From NCBI GenBank assembly GCA_965249615.1, contig CBDFMI010000006.1, positions 620,001 through 684,000 of the forward strand: DNA of 64,000 bases. Reading direction: 5' to 3'. Each line of letters opens with the position of its first letter. Within the stretch, counting starts at the first letter, position 1. Below, piece by piece: positions 1 through 8,799 of this stretch. The notes under the pieces were generated by a model. It was not told the origin of the DNA. It saw only the letters and a program-made list of their open reading frames with translations, and searched no databases. The translations under genes were made by a program, and so were the position numbers. This DNA is from G963555815 sp965249615 [NCBI: bacterium]. GTDB lineage: Bacteria; UBA8248; JACPRG01.

Positions 1-988
1 CCGTCCAGGGTCCGAAGTGCCAGAGATAGTCGGCCGAAAGCCTGTCTTCATCGGTGTCGGATTGAAAATTTCCGAAGAAGTCCACACCGGCGTCCGCCGG
101 GTCGTTGAAAAATCGGTTTTCGTGGGAATAGCCGAGCTGGAGAACGTGGTTCCACCAGGGCAAAGCCTGGGCTTCGATCCGGGGGCTCAGCAGCAGCCGT
201 TTACGATCCAAGAACTGATTGGGATCAGGCGTGTCGAAGCGGTCTCCCGCGCTTCCGGTGGGGAAATGGTTTCTGGAGTCAGAATAGCGCAGGGCTAATT
301 GCGTCTGGAGCCAGTTCCCCATCGAATAATCGGCTCTCGAAGACACGATGGTGTTTCCGAATTCATTGTTCACTTCCAGGTGGCCGTCGGTGTCTATTCG
401 GCCGACGCCGAGGGAAAAACCGAAATCGCCTGTCCCAAATTGGAAGCTGGCCCGCTCTTCGAACGTTGCAAAACTGCCGCCCTGGAACTCAAGACTTGCC
501 GTTGGGGCGCCTTGTCCTCTTTTTGTGATGATCCGAATCACCGAGGTCACGGCCTCGGAACCGTACAGGGCGCTTTGCGGACCGCGCAGGATTTCGATCC
601 GCTCGATGTTGTCCAGCGTCAGATCGCCGAAGTCGAAATCGCCACCGGCGGCGTTGACCTTCACTCCGTCAACGAGAATCAGGTTGAAGTTGGATTCTCC
701 ACCCCGCGAAAAGATAGAGGTGGTCGCGCCGCGGCTCCCCTGTCCCACGACGGCGAGGCCGGGGACACTCCGAAGCGCGTCGAGGAGGTCCGCCCCGGCC
801 GCGCGCAGGTCCTCTTGGGTGAGGACCGTCACCGGCGTGCCGAGTGTCTCCTGGGGCTCCGGCGTTCGCGTCGCCGTCACCACAAACTCCCCGAACGTGG
901 TCTCCTGTGACTCTCCGTTCTGGGCCAGGGAGAGGACAGAGACTGCCATGAGGGCCAAGAGCCATGTCCCTTTTCTCAAACGCTTCAT
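1..988 (-). CDS. btuB: TonB-dependent outer-membrane receptor, BtuB-like (C-terminus beyond window)
   Basis: This is the N-terminal 329 residues of a TonB-dependent receptor, which imports a ligand across the outer membrane using TonB energy. A signal peptide (KRLRKGTWLLALMAVSVLSLA) precedes a TonB-box-like stretch around EFVVTATRTPE. A plug domain follows, with LRSVPGLAV, the LVDGVKVN turn and IERIEILRGPQSALYGSEA, and then the first barrel strands. The ATG overlaps the btuD stop by 4 bases, so it is the last gene of the riboswitch-controlled btuFCD operon. Corrinoid is therefore the likely substrate. That assignment comes from context: the plug alone would also fit a siderophore receptor. 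The gene runs off the left edge of the window. Confidence 0.88.
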   Translation of the reverse strand, partial: MKRLRKGTWLLALMAVSVLSLAQNGESQETTFGEFVVTATRTPEPQETLGTPVTVLTQEDLRAAGADLLDALRSVPGLAVVGQGSRGATTSIFSRGGESNFNLILVDGVKVNAAGGDFDFGDLTLDNIERIEILRGPQSALYGSEAVTSVIRIITKRGQGAPTASLEFQGGSFATFEERASFQFGTGDFGFSLGVGRIDTDGHLEVNNEFGNTIVSSRADYSMGNWLQTQLALRYSDSRNHFPTGSAGDRFDTPDPNQFLDRKRLLLSPRIEAQALPWWNHVLQLGYSHENRFFNDPADAGVDFFGNFQSDTDEDRLSADYLWHFGPWT

Positions 989-1800
989 GAAGGCTTCTCC
1001 ATTTGACGGTCCACCCTGGGCAGCAGGGGGACGATGGCGTGGGGTTGAGGAGGGGGGCCGCCGACGATGGAGACGGAAACCCCGTAGACCGACTCGATAT
1101 TGGCGGGCGTCAGGACTTCAGCCGGGGTGCCAAAGCAAACGGCCTCCCCTTGTGAGAGAAGGAGAAGGCGCCCGGAGAACCGAGCGGCCAGGTTCACGTC
1201 GTGAAAGGCCGCGACCCCAAAAGCCTTTTGCCCCACCCAGGAGCGTAGGCGCTCGAGGAGCAGGACCTGATGGCGAAGGTCCTGATCGGCCGTCGGCTCA
1301 TCCAGGAGAAGGAGACGGGGGCGTTGGGCGAGGGCCCTGGCGAGGAAGACACGCCGGCGTTCTCCGCCGGACACTTGGGTGATGGGTCGGTCTGACAGGT
1401 GCGCGCACTCGGTCATTGCCATGGATTCACGGGTGATTGCTTGGTCCGTTGCGCTCTCCTGTTCAAGCCATCCCAGGTGGGGATATCGCCCCATCAAGAC
1501 CACCTCATGGCAGGGAAATCCAAAGGCGACGGCGGGCTGTTGAGGGACCAGGGCCACAAGACGTCCCCGCTGTCGAACCGAAAGACTTTGCAGGTCCACG
1601 CCGTCGAGTCGAACTTGGCCACCTTCGGGCGAAAGGAGACTGGCCAGGACGTGGAGGAGGGAAGACTTTCCCGCGCCGTTCGGCCCGAGGACCCCGACCA
1701 TCTCTCCGGGGCGCACATCGAAGCTGATCTCGTTCAAGATGGTCTTCCCATCCAGCGTGGCGCTTACCCCTTCGACGTGGAGACCTTCCTGGGTCATCAC
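985..1800 (-). CDS. btuD: Cobalamin ABC transporter, ATP-binding protein BtuD
   Basis: This is the cytoplasmic ATPase of a type II (BtuCD/FhuC-like) importer, 271 residues, normal for the family. Walker A is GPNGAGKSS, the Q-loop lies near VPQQP, the signature is VSGGERRR and Walker B is LLLLDEPTADQD, followed by a switch His in FHDVNLAA. The GTG start overlaps the btuC stop (GTGA); an ATG one codon later is equally possible. Sequence alone does not separate B12 from haem or siderophore importers. The upstream cobalamin riboswitch decides for B12. Confidence 0.92.
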   Translation of the reverse strand: MMTQEGLHVEGVSATLDGKTILNEISFDVRPGEMVGVLGPNGAGKSSLLHVLASLLSPEGGQVRLDGVDLQSLSVRQRGRLVALVPQQPAVAFGFPCHEVVLMGRYPHLGWLEQESATDQAITRESMAMTECAHLSDRPITQVSGGERRRVFLARALAQRPRLLLLDEPTADQDLRHQVLLLERLRSWVGQKAFGVAAFHDVNLAARFSGRLLLLSQGEAVCFGTPAEVLTPANIESVYGVSVSIVGGPPPQPHAIVPLLPRVDRQMEKPS

Positions 1801-2825
1801 AAGAGCTCCTTTGTCCCCTTCCGGCTGAGAAGAAGGATGAGGAACACCGGGGCCCCAAGAAGGGCCATGACGATGCCTACGCGGATCTCCGTCGGTCCAA
1901 CGACACTTCGGGAAATGAGATCAGCGCCGATGAGGAGGATCGCTCCGCCGAGGACGCTGACCGGGAGGAGGAGGCGGTGGTCAGGTCCGGTGAGACGCCG
2001 CCCCATGTGGGGGACCATCAGGCCGACGAATCCGATGATGCCGCTCACGGCCACCGCGGCCCCGGCCACCAGGGCGTTGATCGCGAGCATCCAGAGGCGG
2101 AATCTTCGTACGGAAAGGCCGAGGCTTTGGGCCTCGGCGTCGTCCAGGAGGAGGAGATTCAAGGTTCTGCTGCTGAGGAAGACCGGGATACCACCGGCGA
2201 CGACGAGGAAAAAGAGGACAGTGACCTCGGTCCATCCTTGGGATTCCACGCTTCCCATGAGCCAGAAAAGGAGTGTGCGGACTTCGTCAGATGTGGCTGA
2301 GCGAATGAGGATAAGGGAGATGAGCGCCGCGGCCATGGCGTTCACCGCAAGCCCGCCGAGGAGAAGGGTGAGGAGATGAGCCTTGCGTCGGATCCCCCCG
2401 ATAGCCAGGACTGATGCCGAGGCGACCACCGCCCCGATAAAGGCCACCAGGGGGACGGTCCAGGCCCCCGCAAAGGTGGCCCCTAGGCTCAGGGCGATCA
2501 CGGCGGCCAGGGCCCCCCCGCTGGAGACCCCGAGGAGGGCTGGGTCGGCCAGGGGATTTCGAAAGACGGCCTGCATCAGCACGCCGCAGAGGGCAAGACC
2601 TCCCCCCACGAGGGCTGCCTTCGCCACGCGGGGAAGACGCAGCAGGAGCAAGATGACGTCGTCCTCTGGGGCTGTCTCGAAGGGAAATCCCAGCGTCTTC
2701 AGAAGGATTTTAAAGGTCGTCCCAAGGCTGATGGGGGCCGAGCCAACAGAGAACCCAAGGAAGACGACGCCCAAAAATACCAGGACGAGGAGGGAAAGGA
2801 CCCAGGAGGGTTTCAGTCTCTTCAC
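1797..2825 (-). CDS. btuC: Cobalamin ABC transporter, permease BtuC
   Basis: This is a FecCD-family inner-membrane permease of 342 residues with about ten hydrophobic segments. Family hallmarks are visible: the LPRVAKAALVGGGLALCGVLMQ stretch (broken here: LPRVAKA, then ALCGVLMQ), NPLADPALLGVSSGGAL, and the coupling region GFVGLMVPHMGRRLTGPDHR that contacts the ATPase. The GTG start overlaps the btuF stop by 4 bases and its own stop overlaps btuD, so translation of the set is probably coupled. It forms the membrane channel of a BtuC2D2F complex. Confidence 0.93.
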   Translation of the reverse strand: MKRLKPSWVLSLLVLVFLGVVFLGFSVGSAPISLGTTFKILLKTLGFPFETAPEDDVILLLLRLPRVAKAALVGGGLALCGVLMQAVFRNPLADPALLGVSSGGALAAVIALSLGATFAGAWTVPLVAFIGAVVASASVLAIGGIRRKAHLLTLLLGGLAVNAMAAALISLILIRSATSDEVRTLLFWLMGSVESQGWTEVTVLFFLVVAGGIPVFLSSRTLNLLLLDDAEAQSLGLSVRRFRLWMLAINALVAGAAVAVSGIIGFVGLMVPHMGRRLTGPDHRLLLPVSVLGGAILLIGADLISRSVVGPTEIRVGIVMALLGAPVFLILLLSRKGTKELL

Positions 2826-3730
2826 TTCTCTTCACCTCTTTTTGTTCTCAGGGCTGACCCAAGCTCCTCCACGGCCGAAGTGAGATAGGGAGAGACGGAC
2901 AAGAGGAGCTTTGAGTCAACAACCACCTCTCGGGGCTCTTCTCCCCCCATTTGTGCCTGCAATGAGAAGATCCACTTCGTGGTGGCGTCCAGGGGGGTGT
3001 AGGAACTTCGCAAGATGATGTCCGGCCTGAGTCTCAACAGGATCTCAGGAGAAAGGCGCCCGATCCCTGTCAGGATCCCCCCGGCGACGTTATGCCCGCC
3101 CGCCAGACGGATGACCTCGTTCACGGTGGTCCCCCGTCCGGCGGTAAATCCCGAGGGGCCGATGAAGAGGACTCGTGGGGGTTTTTCCCCTCTTGCTTCT
3201 GGGGGTGTGATGGTCTCGAGTTTTTGGTCCATCTCCTTCAGGAGGGCGTTCCCCCGGGCCTCCTCCCCCACCGCACGGGCTATTCGGAGCACGTTCTCGC
3301 GGATGCTCTCAAAGGAATCAAAACGAGACATGACGACCACCTGACAGCCCAGACGCCGGAGGTTTCCCAGGAGGTGGGGGCCGTTGAAGGAGGCCGCCAA
3401 AATCAGATCCGGCCGTAGGCGGAGGATAGTCTCGGTGTCAGGCGAGATCTTGTGGTGTCCGGCCACCTGGTCGGCGATGTTGGAGAAGGTGGGATTGGCC
3501 GAAATAGGATGGAGTGCCGCGATCCGATCCTTCGAGACCAGGTGGACGAGGATCTCGTCTGTGACCAGGGCGAGACTGACAATCCGGCGCGGGTGGAGAT
3601 CGGCCGCGGGTTGAGAGCAAAGCTCATGGCCCGACTGAACTGTCCGCCAGACCCCGCTCCCCGCCCACGCCATCACCCCAGCGATGAGCAGGAGGAGGAC
3701 CTTCCCTCCTGAAAATCCCTTTGCCTTCAA
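2822..3730 (-). CDS. btuF: Cobalamin ABC transporter, periplasmic binding protein BtuF
   Basis: This is a class III (helical-backbone) substrate-binding protein of 302 residues. A hydrophobic leader (KVLLLLIAGVMAWAGSGVW) could be a signal peptide or membrane anchor. Two lobes follow: PRRIVSLALVTDEILVHL, then ETILRLRPDLILAA in the first and FIGPSGFTAGRGTTVNEVI with LSPEILLRLRPDIIL in the second. The start is TTG. It is the first gene of the btu operon and lies about 210 bases downstream of the cobalamin aptamer, with a terminator between. It should deliver corrinoid to BtuCD. Confidence 0.85.
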   Translation of the reverse strand: MKAKGFSGGKVLLLLIAGVMAWAGSGVWRTVQSGHELCSQPAADLHPRRIVSLALVTDEILVHLVSKDRIAALHPISANPTFSNIADQVAGHHKISPDTETILRLRPDLILAASFNGPHLLGNLRRLGCQVVVMSRFDSFESIRENVLRIARAVGEEARGNALLKEMDQKLETITPPEARGEKPPRVLFIGPSGFTAGRGTTVNEVIRLAGGHNVAGGILTGIGRLSPEILLRLRPDIILRSSYTPLDATTKWIFSLQAQMGGEEPREVVVDSKLLLSVSPYLTSAVEELGSALRTKRGEEK

Positions 3731-3851
3731 GCGCGTGACCCCCTGGGCGGGATTCTGCCCCCGAAGGGGCCGTGCCCCATCAGACGACTTTGGTCACAGA
3801 CGCTTCCGAGGTCTAGAGAGCTGGCAAGGAGAGGTAGAAAAGGCGGGAAAG

Positions 3852-3884
3852 AAAAAACCCGGCCTCAGGAGAAAGAGCGCCGGG
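3852..3884 (-). terminator. Riboswitch expression-platform terminator
   Basis: On the minus strand CCCGGC and GCCGGG form a 6-bp GC stem around a 15-base loop, followed directly by six T. It lies between the cobalamin aptamer and btuF, as expected for a transcription-terminating riboswitch. The alternative antiterminator pairing was not worked out. Confidence 0.75.
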
Positions 3885-3940
3885 CTAGCTAAAAAAACCG
3901 ACCCACCTGCTTTCCCTCCCCCTCGGAAGGTCCACTGGGA

Positions 3941-4120
3941 GAGGCCGTTTGAGGTTCCTGGCTTACGGATCGTCCTACTCTCTGCGCCTTCCCACCCCAA
4001 AAGGGGGTAGTGGCTATTTGCAGATTTCGTCCCCGTTCACAGTTGCGGGGCAGCCGCGGAATCACCCTCTTTAGGGCTCACCGCATTCCCTCACCGATCC
4101 CACTTGGGACTATCGGCCTC
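3941..4120 (-). promoter_or_regulatory. Cobalamin (B12) riboswitch aptamer
   Basis: Read on the minus strand, this has the consensus blocks of the B12 riboswitch in order: a GGGAATGCGGTGAG block, GGGTGATTCCGCGGCTGCC, CCCGCAACTGTGA, the B12-box-like AGCCACTACC, then GGGAAGGCG and CCGTAAGCCAGGA. The outer P1 helix is a perfect 7-bp pair, GAGGCCG at 4114-4120 with CGGCCTC at 3941-3947. With the downstream terminator it should shut off btuFCD-btuB when adenosylcobalamin is plentiful. Confidence 0.93.
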
Positions 4121-4131
4121 TTATTGTTTAC

Positions 4132-4160
4132 TTCCTACCTTTCTCCACCAAGGGAGTCAA
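4132..4160 (-). promoter_or_regulatory. Candidate sigma70 promoter of the btu operon
   Basis: Minus-strand TTGACT (4160-4155) stands 17 bases from TAGGAA (4137-4132), just upstream of the B12 aptamer. The -35 matches 5 of 6, but the -10 matches only 3 of 6. Position supports it more than sequence. Confidence 0.4.
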
Positions 4161-4177
4161 GAATTTTCGGCCGCGAT

Positions 4178-5622
4178 TCAGATCTTTTTTTCGACCTGAC
4201 GGGTCCTTTCCCGGTGAGCCCACCGCCATTCCTGCAGCCAGGGGTGAAGCCGCAGTGTCCACAGGCCAACGAAACACATTTTCAGGAGGCTCAGGCCATG
4301 GCGGAAGGTCTTCATCTTTGAGAGATCTGCCACACGACGTCGATAGTGGACCGGCATCTCCACGATGGTGAGTTTTTCTCGGGCGGCGCCGAAGAGGAGA
4401 TCGAAATCGCCCCAGGGGTCGCGCCCCAGGGGATCCGCTCGAAATCCTCCCGCAAGAGCGCCTTAGTTCCACAGAGAGAGTCTGTGATCCGCTGACCCAT
4501 GAGCTGGCTCAGGACAAGCCCGAAGAGCTTGTTCCCGAGGAGGTTCAGAGACCGCATCGACTGCGCCTCCATCGGGTAGGTCATCCGCGTCCCGTTGACG
4601 AAGTGGGCATGACCCTGGGCGATGGGCTCCAGAAACCTGGGGACTTCCTCCGGCGGGACCGACATATCGGCGTCCAGGATGATCAGAATATCCCCCCGGG
4701 CGGCTTGGAACCCCTCATTGACTGCGACACCCTTTCCACGGTTGGGCTGATAGGAGATCAGCCGGACCCTTGGATCCATCCGCTCCACCTCTCTGACGAC
4801 TTCTGCCGTCCCGTCTGTTGAGCCGTCGTCCACGACGATAATCTCCAGGATCCTTGGATCGAAGGGGACCCGCTCAAGGCAGGCCCGGATGCCTTGGGCT
4901 TCGTTCAGACAGGGGATCACGACAGAGGCGGTCAGCTCCTCTCTCTCCGATTCCTTTGGCTTCGCAACGACATACTGGACCATCCCGAGCCTTCTCAGGA
5001 TTGGGACGCGGGAGAGGATGGCGTTCAGAAGGCCACCGAGGAAGGGGACCCACTTTGGGACGAAAAAGTGATAACCCATCTCCTCCACACTGAAACCTTT
5101 TGCCAGGAGAAGATTTCGGATATCCCCCAAGGGGACGAAGTTGTGAGGCCCCTCGGGCATCTTCATTCGGAGGGATTCGGCCAGGGAGAAGATGGGTTCC
5201 CAGAGCGGATTGATGGTGGTGAGGAGAAGGTGACCCCTGGGCTTCAGGACCGGCTGGACGGCGCCTAATACCGCCCAGATGTCGGAGAGATGGTCGATCA
5301 GGTCCACCATGACAACGTAATCGAACCGTCCCTCGACACCGAGGTGTTCTGCGTCGCCGACTTCGAAGAAGAGGTCGGGAAACTTGGCCCTGGCGATCCG
5401 GACCATCTCCCCGCTCACATCAACCCCAAGGCCGCGTCGAGGATCTAGACTCGCCAGGATCTCTCCTGTGCCGCAGCCGAGCTCTAACACATCTCGTTGG
5501 GGAGCGATACGAGACCTCAGAAAGCGCTTCAGGAAGAAATAGTAGTACCAGTTCTTGCGCTTCCAGTAGTCGTAGTCAGGGGCTATCTTGTCGAAGTGGG
5601 CCCTGACGGCGATCTTTTCCAC
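4178..5622 (-). CDS. Methyltransferase-glycosyltransferase family 2 fusion, frameshifted near the C-terminus
   Basis: An N-terminal class I SAM methyltransferase (VLELGCGTGEIL, then VDLIDHL) of about 215 residues is fused to a GT2 domain of the dolichol-phosphate-mannose-synthase type (SVVIPCLNEAQGIRACLERV, VDDGSTDGTA, NRGKGVAVNEGF, ILDADMSVPPEE). Around 4424-4427 the frame breaks. The original frame reads nonsense to a stop at 4312, while the next frame restores family sequence (DPWGDFDLLFGAAREK, MPVHYRRR, the KTFRHGLSLLKM segment) to a stop at 4178. One base missing from a G run (CCTGGGGCGCG) explains it. The GTG at 5622, with GAGGGA before it, is preferred over the GTG at 5655 inside the upstream gene. 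The protein may build a lipid-linked sugar for the envelope. Real mutation and sequencing error are both possible. Confidence 0.72.
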
Positions 5623-5633
5623 AATACGTCCCT

Positions 5634-7253
5634 CTACTGACCCTTGGGGCGCCACCGATCTAGCCTGCGAAACCGAAGCTCATCGGCCTCGAGGAGGAAT
5701 TGCCGCTCCGCCTCGGGGATTTTTTGGCGGTCAATCGTCCTCCCTGGGGGAGGGAACCCAACGAACGCGCTAGAATAAACTAGGTGCGCCAGCAACGCCA
5801 TCACCAGTCCTGCAGCAACAAAAGAGTATTTTAGCCTTTTCAAGAGCTCTCGAAAGACCGGGGCCGCGAGCATCGCCACCGGTGGCACAAAGTAAGCGAG
5901 GAAGCGGGCATCGGGGAAGAGGATCCAACCGGTGAAGATCCCGTAAAAAAAGATGAACCAGAGGAGGAGATAGCCTGTCCAGGCGTCCAGCTGCCTCCAT
6001 AAACCCCACACCACACCCCCCAGGAAAAGGGCGAACACGCCGACGGTGACCTCTGAAGGAAGGGACTGGAAGTAAGTCGCGGTATCCGTAAAACTCCCAA
6101 ATCGTGCCGGCACCCACCCGAACAGTCGCGATGAAAAATTAACGCTCTGTAAGAGGCCGGGGAGAATGGGGACCACGCCCACCCAGCTATATGAGATGAG
6201 ACGCAGAAGGCCTCGCAGGCTCTCCGGGGAGAGGGATCTCAGACGCGTCAGGAACCAGAAGGCCCAGAAGACAAAGAAGACGTAGACCACCACCGGCTTG
6301 TAGTTGTAGCCCAGTCCCACGAAGTACATGGCCCAAAGGAGGTCTCGCGTCCGCCCGCTCTTTTCGTGCCTGAGAAACCAGTAGGCCGTCAAAAGCAGGA
6401 AGAAGACCACCCCGGACTCCAGATCGGCCAAATGACCGAAGAAGAAAACGACGGGGGAGAAGAGGAAGATGCCGGCTGCGAGGGTTCCCGTCTCCCCGTC
6501 GCGGTAGAGCCGGGTGAGCTCATAGACCACCACTCCACTGGCCAGCGCGAAGCCGATCTGAACGAGTCGGGCCGAGACCACATTGACCTGGAAGAATGCA
6601 AAAGACCCAAGGTAGAGGAGTTTTCCCATGGGAGGATATTCAAAGAGGTCTGACGGCACCGGAACGCCGGAGAGGAGAATGAGCAGGAAGGAGCCGATCA
6701 CGAGGAGCCCCGCGCCTACCGCCCCCGGCAAGCTCGCTAGACGAAGAACCCTGTTTCGAAAAGACGGCCATCCTCGCCGAAGCCCAAAGAACGCCGCGAG
6801 GGCTACCACCAGGACCACCCCTCGAATGGCCCACACAAAGGAGAAGGGCTGTGCCCTTGCCAGGAGGGTGTCAAACTTGTGGACGATCAGCGTGGAAGTG
6901 TAGAGGTGATACTCCTCGTCACTATGATAAAAATTCTCAGGCAGGGTCAGGGCGAAGATGAGGTGGAGGACAAAGGCCAGCCCTAAAAGGAGAAGGAGGG
7001 GCCGATTCCTTCGAAGGCGGATGAAAAGCCCTGCCTCGCGCTCCCCTTGTGGCTCAGAGAAAGATTCCTTTTTTAGGAGGAACCAGAGGAGCAGTCCATT
7101 AGCGGCGAAATAGACGAGGTAGGAGGCGAAGATTCCTCCCTTGAGGCCGGACGATACCGGGAGGGACCACTGAGGAAAAAGGGTATAAAGAAAAAGCCAA
7201 GTGGCGATGAAAAGGAGGAGAAACCCTCTCCTTTGGACGTCTTCAGGCGACAT
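5634..7253 (-). CDS. Glycosyltransferase family 39-like integral membrane protein
   Basis: This is a 539-residue polytopic membrane protein with about twelve hydrophobic segments. NFYHSDEEYHLYTS in the first periplasmic loop resembles the catalytic acidic loop of GT39/ArnT-type enzymes, and YPPMGKLLYLGSFAFFQVN resembles the loop around transmembrane segment 4 to 5. The C-terminal tail is charged. Such enzymes move a sugar from a polyprenyl-phosphate carrier to a periplasmic acceptor. The downstream methyltransferase-GT2 gene may supply that carrier-linked sugar. Substrate unknown. Confidence 0.7.
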   Translation of the reverse strand: MSPEDVQRRGFLLLFIATWLFLYTLFPQWSLPVSSGLKGGIFASYLVYFAANGLLLWFLLKKESFSEPQGEREAGLFIRLRRNRPLLLLLGLAFVLHLIFALTLPENFYHSDEEYHLYTSTLIVHKFDTLLARAQPFSFVWAIRGVVLVVALAAFFGLRRGWPSFRNRVLRLASLPGAVGAGLLVIGSFLLILLSGVPVPSDLFEYPPMGKLLYLGSFAFFQVNVVSARLVQIGFALASGVVVYELTRLYRDGETGTLAAGIFLFSPVVFFFGHLADLESGVVFFLLLTAYWFLRHEKSGRTRDLLWAMYFVGLGYNYKPVVVYVFFVFWAFWFLTRLRSLSPESLRGLLRLISYSWVGVVPILPGLLQSVNFSSRLFGWVPARFGSFTDTATYFQSLPSEVTVGVFALFLGGVVWGLWRQLDAWTGYLLLWFIFFYGIFTGWILFPDARFLAYFVPPVAMLAAPVFRELLKRLKYSFVAAGLVMALLAHLVYSSAFVGFPPPGRTIDRQKIPEAERQFLLEADELRFRRLDRWRPKGQ

Positions 7254-7476
7254 CTAGTCATCTCTCGTCTAGAGGAGAATCGAAACCGAACAGGTCGCCC
7301 GCCGGCGGCAGGGTGTCTTCTGCAAAAGCTCTTATCTCCTTCCTTCTTTGGCAGGGTCAAGTCCTTTTTGACCTCCGGGCGATGGCGTAGAATCCGTTGC
7401 CCTGCTCGGTGAGAAGGTGTAAAAGGCGGTCACTGACCTGATTTTTGTGCGGAGTTTCTGGCTTGAGTGATTTGGA

Positions 7477-8739
7477 ATGAGAACGAGGGAAGTCCCCATA
7501 ACAGGCGAGTGGGAAGGCCAGGGGAGTTCGCCCCAAGGAAAGGAGAGCGGTGCGAGTCCTGCCAGGGGGCTCGTCATCGGCGTCCTTCCTGAACAGGGGG
7601 GAAGCCTTGCGAGCTACGCCTCAACGGGCCAGGCGGACCGCCTGGGTTACTATCTGTCCCGCTACCTGAAATCCTTCGACCGGGTGGTTTTTTTCTCGTA
7701 CGGCCGGGAGGGGGGCGCCTATCACGGGGCCGAGATCCTGGGAAACTCCCGCGGGTTCCACCGCTGGCTCTACGCTTTCTGGATGCCCCTTGTTCACCGA
7801 AAGGTTTTTCGGGAGTGCGACGTTCTTCGGGTGCTCCAGCTGACGGGCGAGGTCCCGGCCTGCCTGGCGAGGCTCCTCTACCGGATTCCCGTAGTGGGGA
7901 CTTACGGCTATTTCTACGACGCCCACGCCCGGATTGAGGGGGCTGGCGGGTTTCGCCAGTTCCTCTTTCGCCTCCGGACGAAGTGGGCCCTTCGCCTCTT
8001 TGAGGCGATCATCGTCACGGCGCCCGAGCTCGCACAAGAGGTGAGGTCCCGGCATCCCGGAAAGCGCATCCTCTTCTGTCCTAACGGCGTGGATACCCAC
8101 CGCTTCAGCCCCCCGGGGGATGGCGTGCGAGCAGAAATTTCTGCCGAAAGGGGCCCGGTTCTCCTTTTCGTGGGGAGGCTCTCGCCCCAGAAGAATCTAA
8201 AACTCTTTCTGTCGGCGGTTGCGCGTCTTCCGTGGCCGGTGACGGTCCGGCTGATCGGAGACGGACCTGAGCGAAACGCCCTTGAGGAGATGGGCCAGTC
8301 TATGGGTCTTCGTCTCGAAATGCCCGGTGTTGTCCCCCACGGAGATCTGCACCGAGAGTACCAGCGGGCCGATATCTTCGTATTGCCCTCCCTCCTGGAG
8401 GGTCACCCAAAGGTGCTCCTGGAGGCCATGAGCTGCGGGCTCCCCTGTGTGGCTTCGGACCTTCCGTCCCTTCGCAACGTGATTCGGGACGGAGAGACGG
8501 GCCTTCTTGTCTCGCTGCGCCCCGAGGCCGTGTCGGCGGCCATTGAACGTCTGGTGGCCGATCGAAAGCTGGCAGACAGCCTGGGCCAGGCGGCCAGGGC
8601 GGAGGTTCAAGCCCGATTTGACCTTCCCCAGATTCTTAACCAGGAGGTGGGCGGGCTTTTGGCCTTCGCCCAAAAAGTCCCGAAGGGATCCAAATACCTC
8701 TCTTCAGACGGGGAGGCCCCTTATGGAGAACGGTCTTAG
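7477..8739 (+). CDS. Glycosyltransferase family 4 (GT-B fold)
   Basis: This is a 420-residue GT-B transferase, transcribed away from the GT39 gene. The C-terminal nucleotide-sugar lobe is typical: LLFVGRLSPQKNLKLFLSA, LIGDGPERNALE, and the EX7E region DIFVLPSLLEGHPKVLLEAMSCGLP (family pattern E..P..LLEAM). The N-terminal lobe (LGYYLSRYLKSFDRVVFFSYG) is less conserved and probably binds the acceptor. Retaining transferases of this kind build lipopolysaccharide or exopolysaccharide. The ATG at 7477 has a weak ribosome site, so the first 20-30 residues are uncertain. Confidence 0.85.
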   Translation: MRTREVPITGEWEGQGSSPQGKESGASPARGLVIGVLPEQGGSLASYASTGQADRLGYYLSRYLKSFDRVVFFSYGREGGAYHGAEILGNSRGFHRWLYAFWMPLVHRKVFRECDVLRVLQLTGEVPACLARLLYRIPVVGTYGYFYDAHARIEGAGGFRQFLFRLRTKWALRLFEAIIVTAPELAQEVRSRHPGKRILFCPNGVDTHRFSPPGDGVRAEISAERGPVLLFVGRLSPQKNLKLFLSAVARLPWPVTVRLIGDGPERNALEEMGQSMGLRLEMPGVVPHGDLHREYQRADIFVLPSLLEGHPKVLLEAMSCGLPCVASDLPSLRNVIRDGETGLLVSLRPEAVSAAIERLVADRKLADSLGQAARAEVQARFDLPQILNQEVGGLLAFAQKVPKGSKYLSSDGEAPYGERS

Positions 8740-8799
8740 TGGTGGACGGACTGCCCAAGGGTCTCATCCACTCCGCCCATCCCATCTTCTAGCGATCGC

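Noticed and set aside
348-1382. A 344-residue plus-strand ORF opposite btuB/btuD
   Set aside because: It is an antisense shadow of high-GC coding sequence, rich in Arg and Pro with no domain.
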